A DNA stretch of 64,000 bases. Source: a virus. Numbering within the stretch: the first letter of the stretch is position 1; each line of letters starts with the position of its first letter. The notes below the pieces were generated by a model that saw nothing but the letters and a program-made list of their open reading frames with translations, had not been told where the DNA came from and did no database searches. The translations under genes and the position numbers were made by a program. Below, piece by piece: positions 9,118-18,653 of the stretch. The DNA lies in IMG/VR virus record IMGVR_UViG_3300032285_001888, positions 1 through 64,000 of that record; one strand, written 5' to 3'.

Positions 9118-9669
9118 ATGACCACAGTATTTAAAAATTCAATTCAAAATAATATAAGTCCCCCACTATCTGTAACCACAGTAACAGCTAGTAGCCCCAG
9201 TGCAAACTATGTTACTTTAGGATTTGCCGCCCAAGCAATTACACCATTTCCAATAGGATCATATATCTATGTTTCCGGTATAAGTGTGTCTGGGTACAAC
9301 GGTTATCAAACCGTAACAGGAGCAACTCTTAGTTCGGTAACTTATGCAAATACGACCACTGGTGCGGCAACAGGTGGTACTATCACTACAGTGTTATGGC
9401 AATCAAATGCCGGTGCTAAAACCACAGTTATCGGGATAAGTCTTACAAATACCACTGCAAATATTATTACAGGGTCAGTTCAACTTCAAGACACAGTGGC
9501 ATCGACTACAGCCTACTATGCAAATAACATAGTTATACCTGGTTATCAAAGTTTAAGACTAGTATCTCAAGGAGAAAAACTTATCCTTGGGCCCAGTACA
9601 AATATGTTGATTACAACAAATACAGCCGGCAGTCTTGATGCTATAGCAAGTTACGTTGAAATTAGTTAA
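9118..9669 (+). CDS. Small virion protein with inserted module (183 aa)
   Basis: The C-terminal ~95 residues (GISLTNTTANIITGSVQLQ, then SLRLVSQGEKLILGPSTNM, then YVEIS) match the 4396-4722 product in pattern. The N-terminal ~85 residues instead carry the PFPIGSYIYVSGISVSGYNGYQTVTGA module that recurs in the large adhesins. The protein therefore looks like the small beta-sandwich protein with one adhesin module spliced in near its N-terminus. It starts 3 nt after the previous stop. Confidence 0.65.
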   Translation: MTTVFKNSIQNNISPPLSVTTVTASSPSANYVTLGFAAQAITPFPIGSYIYVSGISVSGYNGYQTVTGATLSSVTYANTTTGAATGGTITTVLWQSNAGAKTTVIGISLTNTTANIITGSVQLQDTVASTTAYYANNIVIPGYQSLRLVSQGEKLILGPSTNMLITTNTAGSLDAIASYVEIS

Positions 9670-9680
9670 AGGATAAAAGT

Positions 9681-10061
9681 ATGTCATACTATGTTGGTGG
9701 TGATCTAAACTCAAGCGATTTATTAGGCGAAGGCAATCCCAGATATTTCTATGGATTACAACGTCTAGATGACGGTACACTTTATTTTTATAAAGTAGAT
9801 CAAATAACATCTACAGCATCGATCCCGCTTAACGTGCCAGGATCAAGTGCTAACAACTTTGAAAACTTTGAATATGGAGTTGACTATTTTGACGGACGTA
9901 GTGCTACAACGCACACACGACCATATCCAAACTTAATTTTTGATCAGTATCGTTGGGACAGCAAAAACTGTTATTATTACATTGACAGTCAAGGTAACCT
10001 AGTAGTTCGAATAAATCAAACATACACGTATACTCAATTGCAAACAGTGTCGGCAATCTAA
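9681..10061 (+). CDS. Conserved virion protein, DDGTLYFYKVDQ family (126 aa)
   Basis: Contains RYFYGLQRLDDGTLYFYKVDQ-type sequence (about residues 21-41), FENFEYGVDYFDGR (about 60-73) and QYRWDSKNCYYYIDSQGNLVVRIN (from about residue 91, split here into its parts QYRWDSKNCYYY and GNLVVRIN). This is a compact, well conserved small protein that I associate with T4-like cyanophage structural clusters. It lacks the Thr/Gly repeats of its neighbours and is rich in Tyr. Its role is unknown; position suggests an adaptor or fibre component. Confidence 0.65.
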   Translation: MSYYVGGDLNSSDLLGEGNPRYFYGLQRLDDGTLYFYKVDQITSTASIPLNVPGSSANNFENFEYGVDYFDGRSATTHTRPYPNLIFDQYRWDSKNCYYYIDSQGNLVVRINQTYTYTQLQTVSAI

Positions 10062-10076
10062 TAGGAAAAGAATAAC

Positions 10077-13000
10077 ATGGCAGCAGAATTTAAAATTGGC
10101 AGATTACGATTTACATGGCAAGGTCCGTGGACTCCTAATACTACCTATATCAAAGATGCGATAGTAAGCTATCAAGGTAAAACCTATGTTTGTTTAATCG
10201 CTAACACTAGTAACTCAACAAACTTTTATAATGACCTGTACTATGTAACACAGTCTGGTGCAAGTACACCATTGTGGAATTTAATTATAGATGGTAAAAC
10301 ATTTACAGGCCAATGGGTTAGCGGTACAGCCTATGCTCTTGGAAATATTGCAATCTTTGGTGGCCAGATTTATTATGCTAACACAAATCACACTGCTACA
10401 ACCTTTGCTAGCCAAACATCCTATTGGACCTTGTACACTCAGTTTCCTAATTGGCACGTTTCTTGGACTATTAATACAGTTTACGGCATAGGTGATGTAG
10501 TCAAGTATGGCGGCATTGTTTATTCTTGTATTGCCAATCACACCAGCGCCGCAACTACCGCACTAGGATTAGAAGCTGATCAAGCAAGTTGGAAAATATT
10601 TTACAGCGGAGTAGAATATAAAGGTACATGGGCTAGTGGAACAAGATATAAAGTTAACGATCTTGCAAAACTAGGTGCCAACATTTATAAATGTGCAACT
10701 TCTAATGCAGATAATACATTTACATTGGCCAACTGGAGTCTATGGTTGCCTGGTCTAGAGTATGCACCAACTAATCCGTGGAGCAATGGTGCAAACTATC
10801 AAGTAGGTGATGTAGTTGAGTACGGCGGTTACACATATATTGGAAAAACAACTAACAACTCCGGCAATATTCCAAGTACTAGTGGTAGCAATTGGTCTTT
10901 GTTTACTCAAGGATTCTCATTCTCTGGAGAATGGAACAGTAATAGTAGTTACATAGTTGGAACCATAGTTCGCCGTCATGGAAGACTATATTCTGCCAAC
11001 ACAAATAATTCTAATCAAGACCCATCGGCATTTAGTATTGCAACTACCTATGTTGCTGCCGGAAGTTCTGGAACATTGCTAAACGTTGAATCTGGGATTG
11101 GTATCGCTCCGGGTATGTATGTAATAGGCAACGGGTTTACACAAGGACAAACTGTAGTTAGTGTAAGTGTTAACGCAATTACTCTAAGTGCCGGACCAGA
11201 TTCAACAGCTACACTAACTGCTTCTCAGGCATTAAACTTTGTCGGTATCAACTATGCCTACTGGAATTTATTAATTCCAGGTACACAGTGGACTAAGACA
11301 TGGGTACTCAACACTTTCTACACGGTAGGCGATATTGCCGTTTGGCAAAATACAACCTATGTATGTGTTCAAAGCCATACAGCAAGTCTTACTTCGGGAA
11401 TCGGTCAAGCTATCAACAGACCAGACCTTGATACTACAAATGCCTATTGGGTGATTTATGTAACTCATGCTAGAAAAAACGCCATGAACACCCAAGGCGA
11501 TTTAGAATACTATACTAGTGCCTCATCGGGATATACAGCATTACCAATTGGCACAAACTCATATTCGCTAAGAAGCACTAGTTCTACACCAACATGGACA
11601 AATATCAATACTGTAACAAACGTATACTACGTGTGCGCTACTACAGGACAAAATGCCGCAGGCTACGGATCTACATGGGACAAGCCATTTAAGAGCATAG
11701 CCTATGCATGTAATCTAGTAAGTGCAGGAACTCAGTATCCAAACACTGTGGCCTTATTGAATGCTAATAAGTCGTGGATTTTAGCAGAAATGATACAGTG
11801 GGCAAGATATCAAATTGCAAATAACATAAGTCCTTATACCTCAAGTTACGTATTAGATTCAACTAAAGCTTCTAGAGATGCTGGATATATTATAGATGCA
11901 ATAGCATATGACCTAGGGCGTGGCGGTAATAGTCAAACTATCGCGGCAGCATTAAGTTTCTTTGCATTTAACCAAACTAATGTATTTTATAGTAGTGCAG
12001 TCGCTGTGGATGTGCCATATTACATTCCTATGTTGAACTACTTGTCTAGTTTGATTACCTATGCTATAACCCAGCAAGCACCAAGTCCGGTAGCAAGTTA
12101 CCAAATAACTAATAGCATAACTCCGGTTATATATCAAACTACCGGGTTATCCGGAGCAGAACCCTCTGTAACAGCCAATGGATTAGCACCAGCGTTATTA
12201 AACTATATTATTACAGCATTATCAACACAAAGTACTTACGCATTGCCAAGTCCAAATACCGGTATTAGCATTACTATTTTTGTTAAAACTGGAACTTTCA
12301 GCGAACCGTTGCCGATATCGGTACCAGAAAATACAGCTATTGTCGGCGACGAACTCCGAGGTGCTATTGTACAACCAGCTATTAGCATTAAAACAACAGC
12401 TACAGCTAGCAATTCTGTTACCAATACTTTTACAGCAAGTAATATCAGCTTAATGACAGACCAAATGCCGGTGATGTTTGCTAATCCAATAATACAAAAT
12501 GTCATCGGAACGACCTATGCAGGATTCGGCGGGATAACAACCGGTCAAAAATACTATGTAGTAGGTTCAACAGTTAATAGCTCAACTAATCAGTTTGGTA
12601 TAACAGGCACGACAGGAACCTACACTTATGTATCGGCAGCTAACATATCTAGTGCAGGATCTACAGCAACATTTTCAGTTAGCGCACTAAGTACCGGATT
12701 GTATTCTGTGTCAGCGAGTTACGGTGGTACTGGTTATGTATCTGGAGACAGACTTAGAATCGCTGGCGGTATAGTTGGAGCGCCAACATTTGCGGCCACA
12801 GCACTAGTATCCGGACTAACCTACACCATCACGACAGTTGGAACAACTACGTGGACTACTGGCGGCGCAGGCTATAATACCATTGGAACATCATTTGTAT
12901 ATAACGGTGCAACATTAACCGGTACTGGTACAGCAAATTTATCTGTAAATGACGTTAATATTGTAGTTAATACAATATCAGGTGCAGGAACAACTGGGCC

Positions 13001-16000
13001 AATTTTAGCAATTACTCCTTCGGGATCTACAGTGGTACAACTATCAACCTATGTTGGTGGAAACATGACCGTTTATGCCGGAGATAGTTTAAAAGACATG
13101 TTCCGTTTGCGTAATGGAACTGGTCTTCGTAACATGACATTCAACGGACTAGTAGGTACACTAGGACAAATTGACAGTAATCTAATCCAACGTCCTACTG
13201 GAGGAAGCTACGCATGTTTAGATCCAGGTACTGGACCTAACGATACAACAGCTTGGATTTTCCGTCGTAGTCCTTATGTACAAAACGTTACTGCTTTTGG
13301 CGACGGCTGTACCGCTCTTAAGATCGACGGTACCCTACATAACGGTGGAAATAAATCAATAGTATGTAACGATTTTACTCACATTGTCAACGACGGAATT
13401 GGAATATGGTGTACCGGACCAGGAGCGTTAACTGAAGCGGTATCTGTGTTCTCATACTACGGCTATTCAGGTTATATGGCCGAAGCAGGTGGACGTATTC
13501 GTGCTACCAACGGTAACTCATCATACGGAATATATGGTGTTATTGCAACCGGTTATGATATAACAGAAAGTCCTGCTACTGGAATTATATTCAATCAGTC
13601 GTCTCAAATACAAGCTACAGTTCAAAGTTCATACGGCTCGTCTGCACAGTTATTGAGACTAAGCTATGCAAATGCAGGGTCTGCGTATTACATACCAACT
13701 ACAAACTTGTTAAATTACAGCAATAACTTTATTGGAGCAAATTGGACATCAGACGGTAATGTTGTTTTCAGTAAAAATACTACATCACTAACAGGTAATA
13801 CCGAAGCATGGACTTTGCAAGGTCTGACATCGGGTCCTGACGGAAGTTATGTTTATCAAAATATTGCTATTCCTGCTGCCGGTGCAACATACTCGTCTGT
13901 TAGTGCAGTTAACGTAAGCGGTACTGGACTAGGTGCAACATTCAATATTACAGTAACTAGTACAGCCTATATAGTTACTACAAGCAGTCCGGGAAGCGGT
14001 TATGTTTCCGGCAATCAACTTTTTGTTTCCGGCGGCCAACTAGGTGGTGTTAACAGTGTAAACGATTGCGTTATTACAGTATTTTCATTAAGTGGCGGTA
14101 GCGGAATAGGAACAGTGACTGCCACAGGTACTGTACCTGTTAATAGTGCTTTAAATTATACTGTTAGTCTTTATGTTAAACAAGGAACAGCTAGCAGTAT
14201 TGATGTGTACGGACTATTTACTGGAAGTAATTCTTTAACCAGCGGAATTAACTATAATTTTGTAACAGGTGCAGTGACTTCTAAAAATATTCCAGTATCA
14301 GGATCTAGTGCAGGGTTCTTACCAGTGCAGTATGGAGCCATTAATCAAGCTATCGCCAGTACCGGCAATACCGTTGGTTGGTATAGACTATGGATGACGA
14401 TCAATGACACCACTGGTTTAAACTCAAATTTACAATTTAGAATTTACCCAAGGGGTTACTCTGGTACGGCAGGGCAATATACCTATGTATATGGAGCTCA
14501 AGTTGAGCTTTCTACGAGTACATACAAGCCAAATTTCTATCTCGAAGTGGCATCAACTTCAAAATATACAGCGTATGCTAATCTAAACATTACAGGATCG
14601 GGAACTGGAGTAGTTACTATTGCTGACGAAGTAAGAAGTGCTAGCGTATTCCAGACCTATGTAACTACAGATTCAACAGGTATAACAGGTGGTGCTGGCT
14701 ACTTAACAGCTAGTAATAATGCTCAAAGCGGTACCAATCAATACGTACAGTTATCAACATCTGATACAAATACAAATGCAAATTATACTGGAATGCGTGT
14801 GTTTATTAATAGCGGAACTGGTGCTGGACAGTACGGTTATATTAGCTATTTTGATAGTCGTACAACTGGAGGCACTCCAAAATTTGCATGGGTGTTGAAA
14901 GAATCATTTACTAGTCTGCAGATAATCAGTACAAATCAGGGAACTGGTTTGTTTACACTAAATGCAACTTCTAATACTAGCACCCTTTATCTAAATCAGC
15001 CAGTGCAGTTTATCCCAACATACTACACTACTGTGGTAGGATCAACTAATTTATTACAAACTTTTGTAAGATCTGCAAAGGGCGGAACAGACAATTATTT
15101 TACTTGCGACAGTACGTTAGGACTTGCAGGTAATATGGCTGTTACATTCAGTGCCCAAGTAGGACAAGCTATATTCAGTAACGTGGTTGCAGGCTATACT
15201 TATTATGTTGTTCCTGGAACAATTACAAGCACCACATTCCAAATAAGTGCAAACTACGCCGGAACTGTTTATCAGCTAAACAGTGTTAATAGCGGAACAA
15301 TGGTAATGAACTTTACTGCAAATAATAATTACCTACAAGCTAACACACTTAATATGGTTGTAAATTATCCGATTCAATTTACAGGAACAGCATTGGGTGG
15401 AGTTTCTGATAGTGTAGTTTATTATATCAATGAAATTATTGACGCAAATAATTTTACTATTTCAACAACACTAGTAACGGCTACTGCAACTGCAACTACT
15501 GCAGGATCTACTACAGGATTGGCCTATAACTATTGGGGATCAAATCCTCCATTACTAACAGTCAATTCTACAAGTTCTTTAATACCATTGAATCCTATAC
15601 TCTTTACTAACACAGTATTTGATCAAGTAGTAGATAGTCAAAAATACTATATTGCAAGTATACAAGATTCGACACATATTACTATAGCATCATCATTGCT
15701 ATCAGTAAATATGACAGCTACTGCTACAGGTACTAATCTTATTACGGTTGCAAGTACAACAGGATTCCAACAAAATCAGCCTATTGTATTCTATGGAACT
15801 ACGTGGGAAACAAACTTAATTTCAGGAACTATCTACTATATTCTAGCGGTCAACAGCGTAGGAACTAATGGAACATTTACCATAAGTCAAACACCTGGTG
15901 CTGGAGCAATACAGATGAATGGCGGCACCGGACTCATGACTGCAAAAACATGCCCGGCTGCGCTTCAGTTTACCGGTGGTCTAACAGGCACTATGACTGG

Positions 16001-18605
16001 CAGTAGTACTAATACTGTAAAAACCTTGACTCTGAGTAGTTCAGGCGCTATGACTGCTACGTTCTCGACTAGTTTATTTGGAGGATCGAGTGTTACTATT
16101 GGACAGACATATTATGTGCAATCGATTCCTAGTACTACTGGAAGCACTTTTGGTGTTTCACTAGCACAAGGCACAATAAGCGGCACATCAACATCGGCTA
16201 CCCCAATATCATTACAGACTAAAACTGGATCAATGAATGTGGCCGCGGTTGGGTGGGATCATATTAATCCTGGAACGCAGATTGCATCTGTGCTAGATAA
16301 CTCAAGTACGTATTTTATTGAGCCACTCTTAACTTATCTTGCTCCTGCATTCGGCCAAACAACTTATACAAGTGCTGTAGCATTAGGAGCCGCAAGTTGG
16401 ACTTCAATGGCCTACGGATTAAACTACTGGATAGCGATGCCAAGCACGGGGCAGACTGCCGCAGGGTCGAGCGACGGGCAAACATGGACTAGTTTAAGTC
16501 TACCGTCGAGTCAAACATGGACTGGAATAGCATACGGTAACGGTTACTATGTTGCTGTTGCTAGCGGATATGGAAGTGCTATTGTTAGTAAAGGAGCAGG
16601 TCTAGGATGGAGAGTTAACGCACTAACAACTTCAACTACTTGGTCAAATATTGTCTACGGTAATGGCACATTTGTTGCTTTTGCATCTGGAACCAATACA
16701 GGAGCATATAGTACTAACTACGGATCAACATGGACTAGCTGTCAAACATTTTCAAATCTAACAATTACCGGATTCACAGTTAGTGGCGGAACAGCTACAG
16801 CAACGTTTGCTACACAACCTTTTGCTCCATTTACAACTTCCTCGACAATTACAGTATCAGGATTTAGCCCTTTACAAACCACCGGAACAGTTAATAACGT
16901 TAACGGAACATTTACAGTTGCTAGTTGTTCTACAACACAGGTTACATTTGCCTTAACTGGAACATATACATCGAGTATTCTAGGAACAATTAGCGGATTC
17001 CGTACAGGCTTACCTACTAGTAGTACCTGGACCAGCATGGCCTATGGTAACGGATTATTTGTGGCAATTGCTTCTGGTAGTGCTGCCGCGGCCTATAGCA
17101 CAGACGGAAGAACATGGATTGCAAGCACTTTACCTGCTAGTAGCACCTGGACTAGTGTTGCTTACGGTCAACAAACATTTGTTGCAGTTAGTAGCACAAC
17201 TAGAACACCGGCTTATACACAAGATGGAAAAACTTGGTACAGCAGTAATATCGCTATAACAGCTTCTGTAGTTGTGTATGGGCAAGGAGTATGGACTGCA
17301 TTAAACAGCGGAACTACTGTGGCTTATACAACTGAAGATTGTCTACAATGGACCTATCAAGCCGTAGCTTCGCAGTTATATAATACGTGTACAGCATTTG
17401 GAATAACAGCATCAACTTATATGGGTGTTATACCCGGATTATCTGGTCAAAGTGTTGGTAGTATAATTAGTGCAGGCTGTAGAACTAAAGGTAGGGCATC
17501 AGTTACTTCGGGAATCATTACTAGTGTTAGTGAATTTGAGCCAGGCTCGGGATATGTTATGGGAGGAGTAAGTTCAACATTTGCTACTCCAAGTTTAACA
17601 GTTACAGATCCAAACGTGACTACTACGGTTACAACACTTCAACGTGTTAGCAACGGTACACTAAGTAGTCCAAGCTTCTATAACAAAGGCGCAGGATATA
17701 ATAGTAATTCTACAGTAGTACTAGTCACAGGCTCGGGATATGCTGATCAATATCAAATAGGACTAACTGTTATTTTAAATAACCTATCGAGATTGCCTAG
17801 CCCTGGTGATAACTTAACCATAGCAGGCATTAGTCAAATATATAAAGTTACTAGTGCCTATGCAGTATTTGGAACCAGTGCACCTAACTACGAAGCCAAC
17901 GTTGCTGTAAGTCCTGCAATTACAACTGCTAATGCAACTGCAAATGGTACCATAGTGAGCATCCGTACAAAATATAGTCAAGCTCGACTAACAAATCACG
18001 ACTTCTTGTATATCGGATCGGGAGATTTAATTGCATCGCTGTATCCAGCAACCAGTAATGCTCTAGCATTTCCTAATAATCAAACAGTTGAAGCTAACTA
18101 TGGTCGTGTGTTCTACACCAGTACTGACCAAGACGGTAACTTCAAAGTTGGTAGTTTATTTGGAGTACAACAAGCAACAGGTATTGTTACATTGAGTGCA
18201 AGTCAATTTGGACTAACTGGATTGAATAGTTTGAGTCTAGGCGGTATCAGTGTAGGCGGATCAAGCGTGGTTATTCAACAATTCAGTACAGACAGCACGT
18301 TCAGCGCCAACAGTGATGCAGTGGTCCCAACACAAAAAGCTATTAAGACATACTTAACCAGTCGATTGAGCCAAGGTGGCGCAAATACATTTACAGGACA
18401 ACTAACGGCAGGTACCGTTGTAGTCGGAGGTCCTAACTATATTAAATCTACAATTCCAAACGGCGTCACAGGGTCTAATGTAAAAATGGCACAGAAGGTG
18501 TACTTTGGACAAAGCCCAGGTCTCGGAGCAGTTAACGTAGGCGTCGACGGTAATATGGCGGCATTGGACTTTTTTGCTAGAAATGCATTCCGCAGAAACA
18601 GCTAA
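10077..18605 (+). CDS. Giant modular adhesin/tail fibre protein (2842 aa)
   Basis: Domains in order: seven repeats of the form W..nt.Y..GDvv.ygG..Y.c (nt about 10110-11360), resembling chitinase-type carbohydrate-binding modules (CBM5/12); a 'NTQGDLEYY...LPIGT' linker; one RDAGYIIDAIAYDLGRGGN helical module (about 11875); an 'IVGDELRG' stretch; a pectin-lyase-like beta-helix core (about 13080-13560, with LDPGTGPND, GGRIRATNGNSSYG); strand-rich modules of the 'PvqF...YYV' type; a GWDHINPG/YFIEP segment (about 16250); five or six WTsmAYGNGlFVAi...ysTDGrTW repeats resembling BNR/beta-propeller blades (about 16390-17360); and a conserved C-terminus FYTSTDQDGNFKVG...VVPTQKAIKTYL (about 18110-18605). 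It is a paralogue of the 18654 product. Carbohydrate binding is inferred from the repeat pattern only. Confidence 0.8.
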   Translation: MAAEFKIGRLRFTWQGPWTPNTTYIKDAIVSYQGKTYVCLIANTSNSTNFYNDLYYVTQSGASTPLWNLIIDGKTFTGQWVSGTAYALGNIAIFGGQIYYANTNHTATTFASQTSYWTLYTQFPNWHVSWTINTVYGIGDVVKYGGIVYSCIANHTSAATTALGLEADQASWKIFYSGVEYKGTWASGTRYKVNDLAKLGANIYKCATSNADNTFTLANWSLWLPGLEYAPTNPWSNGANYQVGDVVEYGGYTYIGKTTNNSGNIPSTSGSNWSLFTQGFSFSGEWNSNSSYIVGTIVRRHGRLYSANTNNSNQDPSAFSIATTYVAAGSSGTLLNVESGIGIAPGMYVIGNGFTQGQTVVSVSVNAITLSAGPDSTATLTASQALNFVGINYAYWNLLIPGTQWTKTWVLNTFYTVGDIAVWQNTTYVCVQSHTASLTSGIGQAINRPDLDTTNAYWVIYVTHARKNAMNTQGDLEYYTSASSGYTALPIGTNSYSLRSTSSTPTWTNINTVTNVYYVCATTGQNAAGYGSTWDKPFKSIAYACNLVSAGTQYPNTVALLNANKSWILAEMIQWARYQIANNISPYTSSYVLDSTKASRDAGYIIDAIAYDLGRGGNSQTIAAALSFFAFNQTNVFYSSAVAVDVPYYIPMLNYLSSLITYAITQQAPSPVASYQITNSITPVIYQTTGLSGAEPSVTANGLAPALLNYIITALSTQSTYALPSPNTGISITIFVKTGTFSEPLPISVPENTAIVGDELRGAIVQPAISIKTTATASNSVTNTFTASNISLMTDQMPVMFANPIIQNVIGTTYAGFGGITTGQKYYVVGSTVNSSTNQFGITGTTGTYTYVSAANISSAGSTATFSVSALSTGLYSVSASYGGTGYVSGDRLRIAGGIVGAPTFAATALVSGLTYTITTVGTTTWTTGGAGYNTIGTSFVYNGATLTGTGTANLSVNDVNIVVNTISGAGTTGPILAITPSGSTVVQLSTYVGGNMTVYAGDSLKDMFRLRNGTGLRNMTFNGLVGTLGQIDSNLIQRPTGGSYACLDPGTGPNDTTAWIFRRSPYVQNVTAFGDGCTALKIDGTLHNGGNKSIVCNDFTHIVNDGIGIWCTGPGALTEAVSVFSYYGYSGYMAEAGGRIRATNGNSSYGIYGVIATGYDITESPATGIIFNQSSQIQATVQSSYGSSAQLLRLSYANAGSAYYIPTTNLLNYSNNFIGANWTSDGNVVFSKNTTSLTGNTEAWTLQGLTSGPDGSYVYQNIAIPAAGATYSSVSAVNVSGTGLGATFNITVTSTAYIVTTSSPGSGYVSGNQLFVSGGQLGGVNSVNDCVITVFSLSGGSGIGTVTATGTVPVNSALNYTVSLYVKQGTASSIDVYGLFTGSNSLTSGINYNFVTGAVTSKNIPVSGSSAGFLPVQYGAINQAIASTGNTVGWYRLWMTINDTTGLNSNLQFRIYPRGYSGTAGQYTYVYGAQVELSTSTYKPNFYLEVASTSKYTAYANLNITGSGTGVVTIADEVRSASVFQTYVTTDSTGITGGAGYLTASNNAQSGTNQYVQLSTSDTNTNANYTGMRVFINSGTGAGQYGYISYFDSRTTGGTPKFAWVLKESFTSLQIISTNQGTGLFTLNATSNTSTLYLNQPVQFIPTYYTTVVGSTNLLQTFVRSAKGGTDNYFTCDSTLGLAGNMAVTFSAQVGQAIFSNVVAGYTYYVVPGTITSTTFQISANYAGTVYQLNSVNSGTMVMNFTANNNYLQANTLNMVVNYPIQFTGTALGGVSDSVVYYINEIIDANNFTISTTLVTATATATTAGSTTGLAYNYWGSNPPLLTVNSTSSLIPLNPILFTNTVFDQVVDSQKYYIASIQDSTHITIASSLLSVNMTATATGTNLITVASTTGFQQNQPIVFYGTTWETNLISGTIYYILAVNSVGTNGTFTISQTPGAGAIQMNGGTGLMTAKTCPAALQFTGGLTGTMTGSSTNTVKTLTLSSSGAMTATFSTSLFGGSSVTIGQTYYVQSIPSTTGSTFGVSLAQGTISGTSTSATPISLQTKTGSMNVAAVGWDHINPGTQIASVLDNSSTYFIEPLLTYLAPAFGQTTYTSAVALGAASWTSMAYGLNYWIAMPSTGQTAAGSSDGQTWTSLSLPSSQTWTGIAYGNGYYVAVASGYGSAIVSKGAGLGWRVNALTTSTTWSNIVYGNGTFVAFASGTNTGAYSTNYGSTWTSCQTFSNLTITGFTVSGGTATATFATQPFAPFTTSSTITVSGFSPLQTTGTVNNVNGTFTVASCSTTQVTFALTGTYTSSILGTISGFRTGLPTSSTWTSMAYGNGLFVAIASGSAAAAYSTDGRTWIASTLPASSTWTSVAYGQQTFVAVSSTTRTPAYTQDGKTWYSSNIAITASVVVYGQGVWTALNSGTTVAYTTEDCLQWTYQAVASQLYNTCTAFGITASTYMGVIPGLSGQSVGSIISAGCRTKGRASVTSGIITSVSEFEPGSGYVMGGVSSTFATPSLTVTDPNVTTTVTTLQRVSNGTLSSPSFYNKGAGYNSNSTVVLVTGSGYADQYQIGLTVILNNLSRLPSPGDNLTIAGISQIYKVTSAYAVFGTSAPNYEANVAVSPAITTANATANGTIVSIRTKYSQARLTNHDFLYIGSGDLIASLYPATSNALAFPNNQTVEANYGRVFYTSTDQDGNFKVGSLFGVQQATGIVTLSASQFGLTGLNSLSLGGISVGGSSVVIQQFSTDSTFSANSDAVVPTQKAIKTYLTSRLSQGGANTFTGQLTAGTVVVGGPNYIKSTIPNGVTGSNVKMAQKVYFGQSPGLGAVNVGVDGNMAALDFFARNAFRRNS

Positions 18606-18625
18606 AAACTATAAAAAGCAAATCA

Positions 18626-18634
18626 TATAAATAC
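18626..18634 (+). promoter_or_regulatory. T4 late promoter, full consensus TATAAATA
   Basis: TATAAATAC lies 20 nt before ATG 18654, with AGAGGA as RBS in between. This is the best late-promoter match in the window and gives the largest gene its own promoter. Confidence 0.75.
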
Positions 18635-18653
18635 TATCAGAGGATGATAAAAA

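Noticed and set aside
10291-10491. Plus-strand 66-aa frame inside the 2842-aa gene
   Set aside because: A +1 shadow of the CBM-like repeat region without an RBS.
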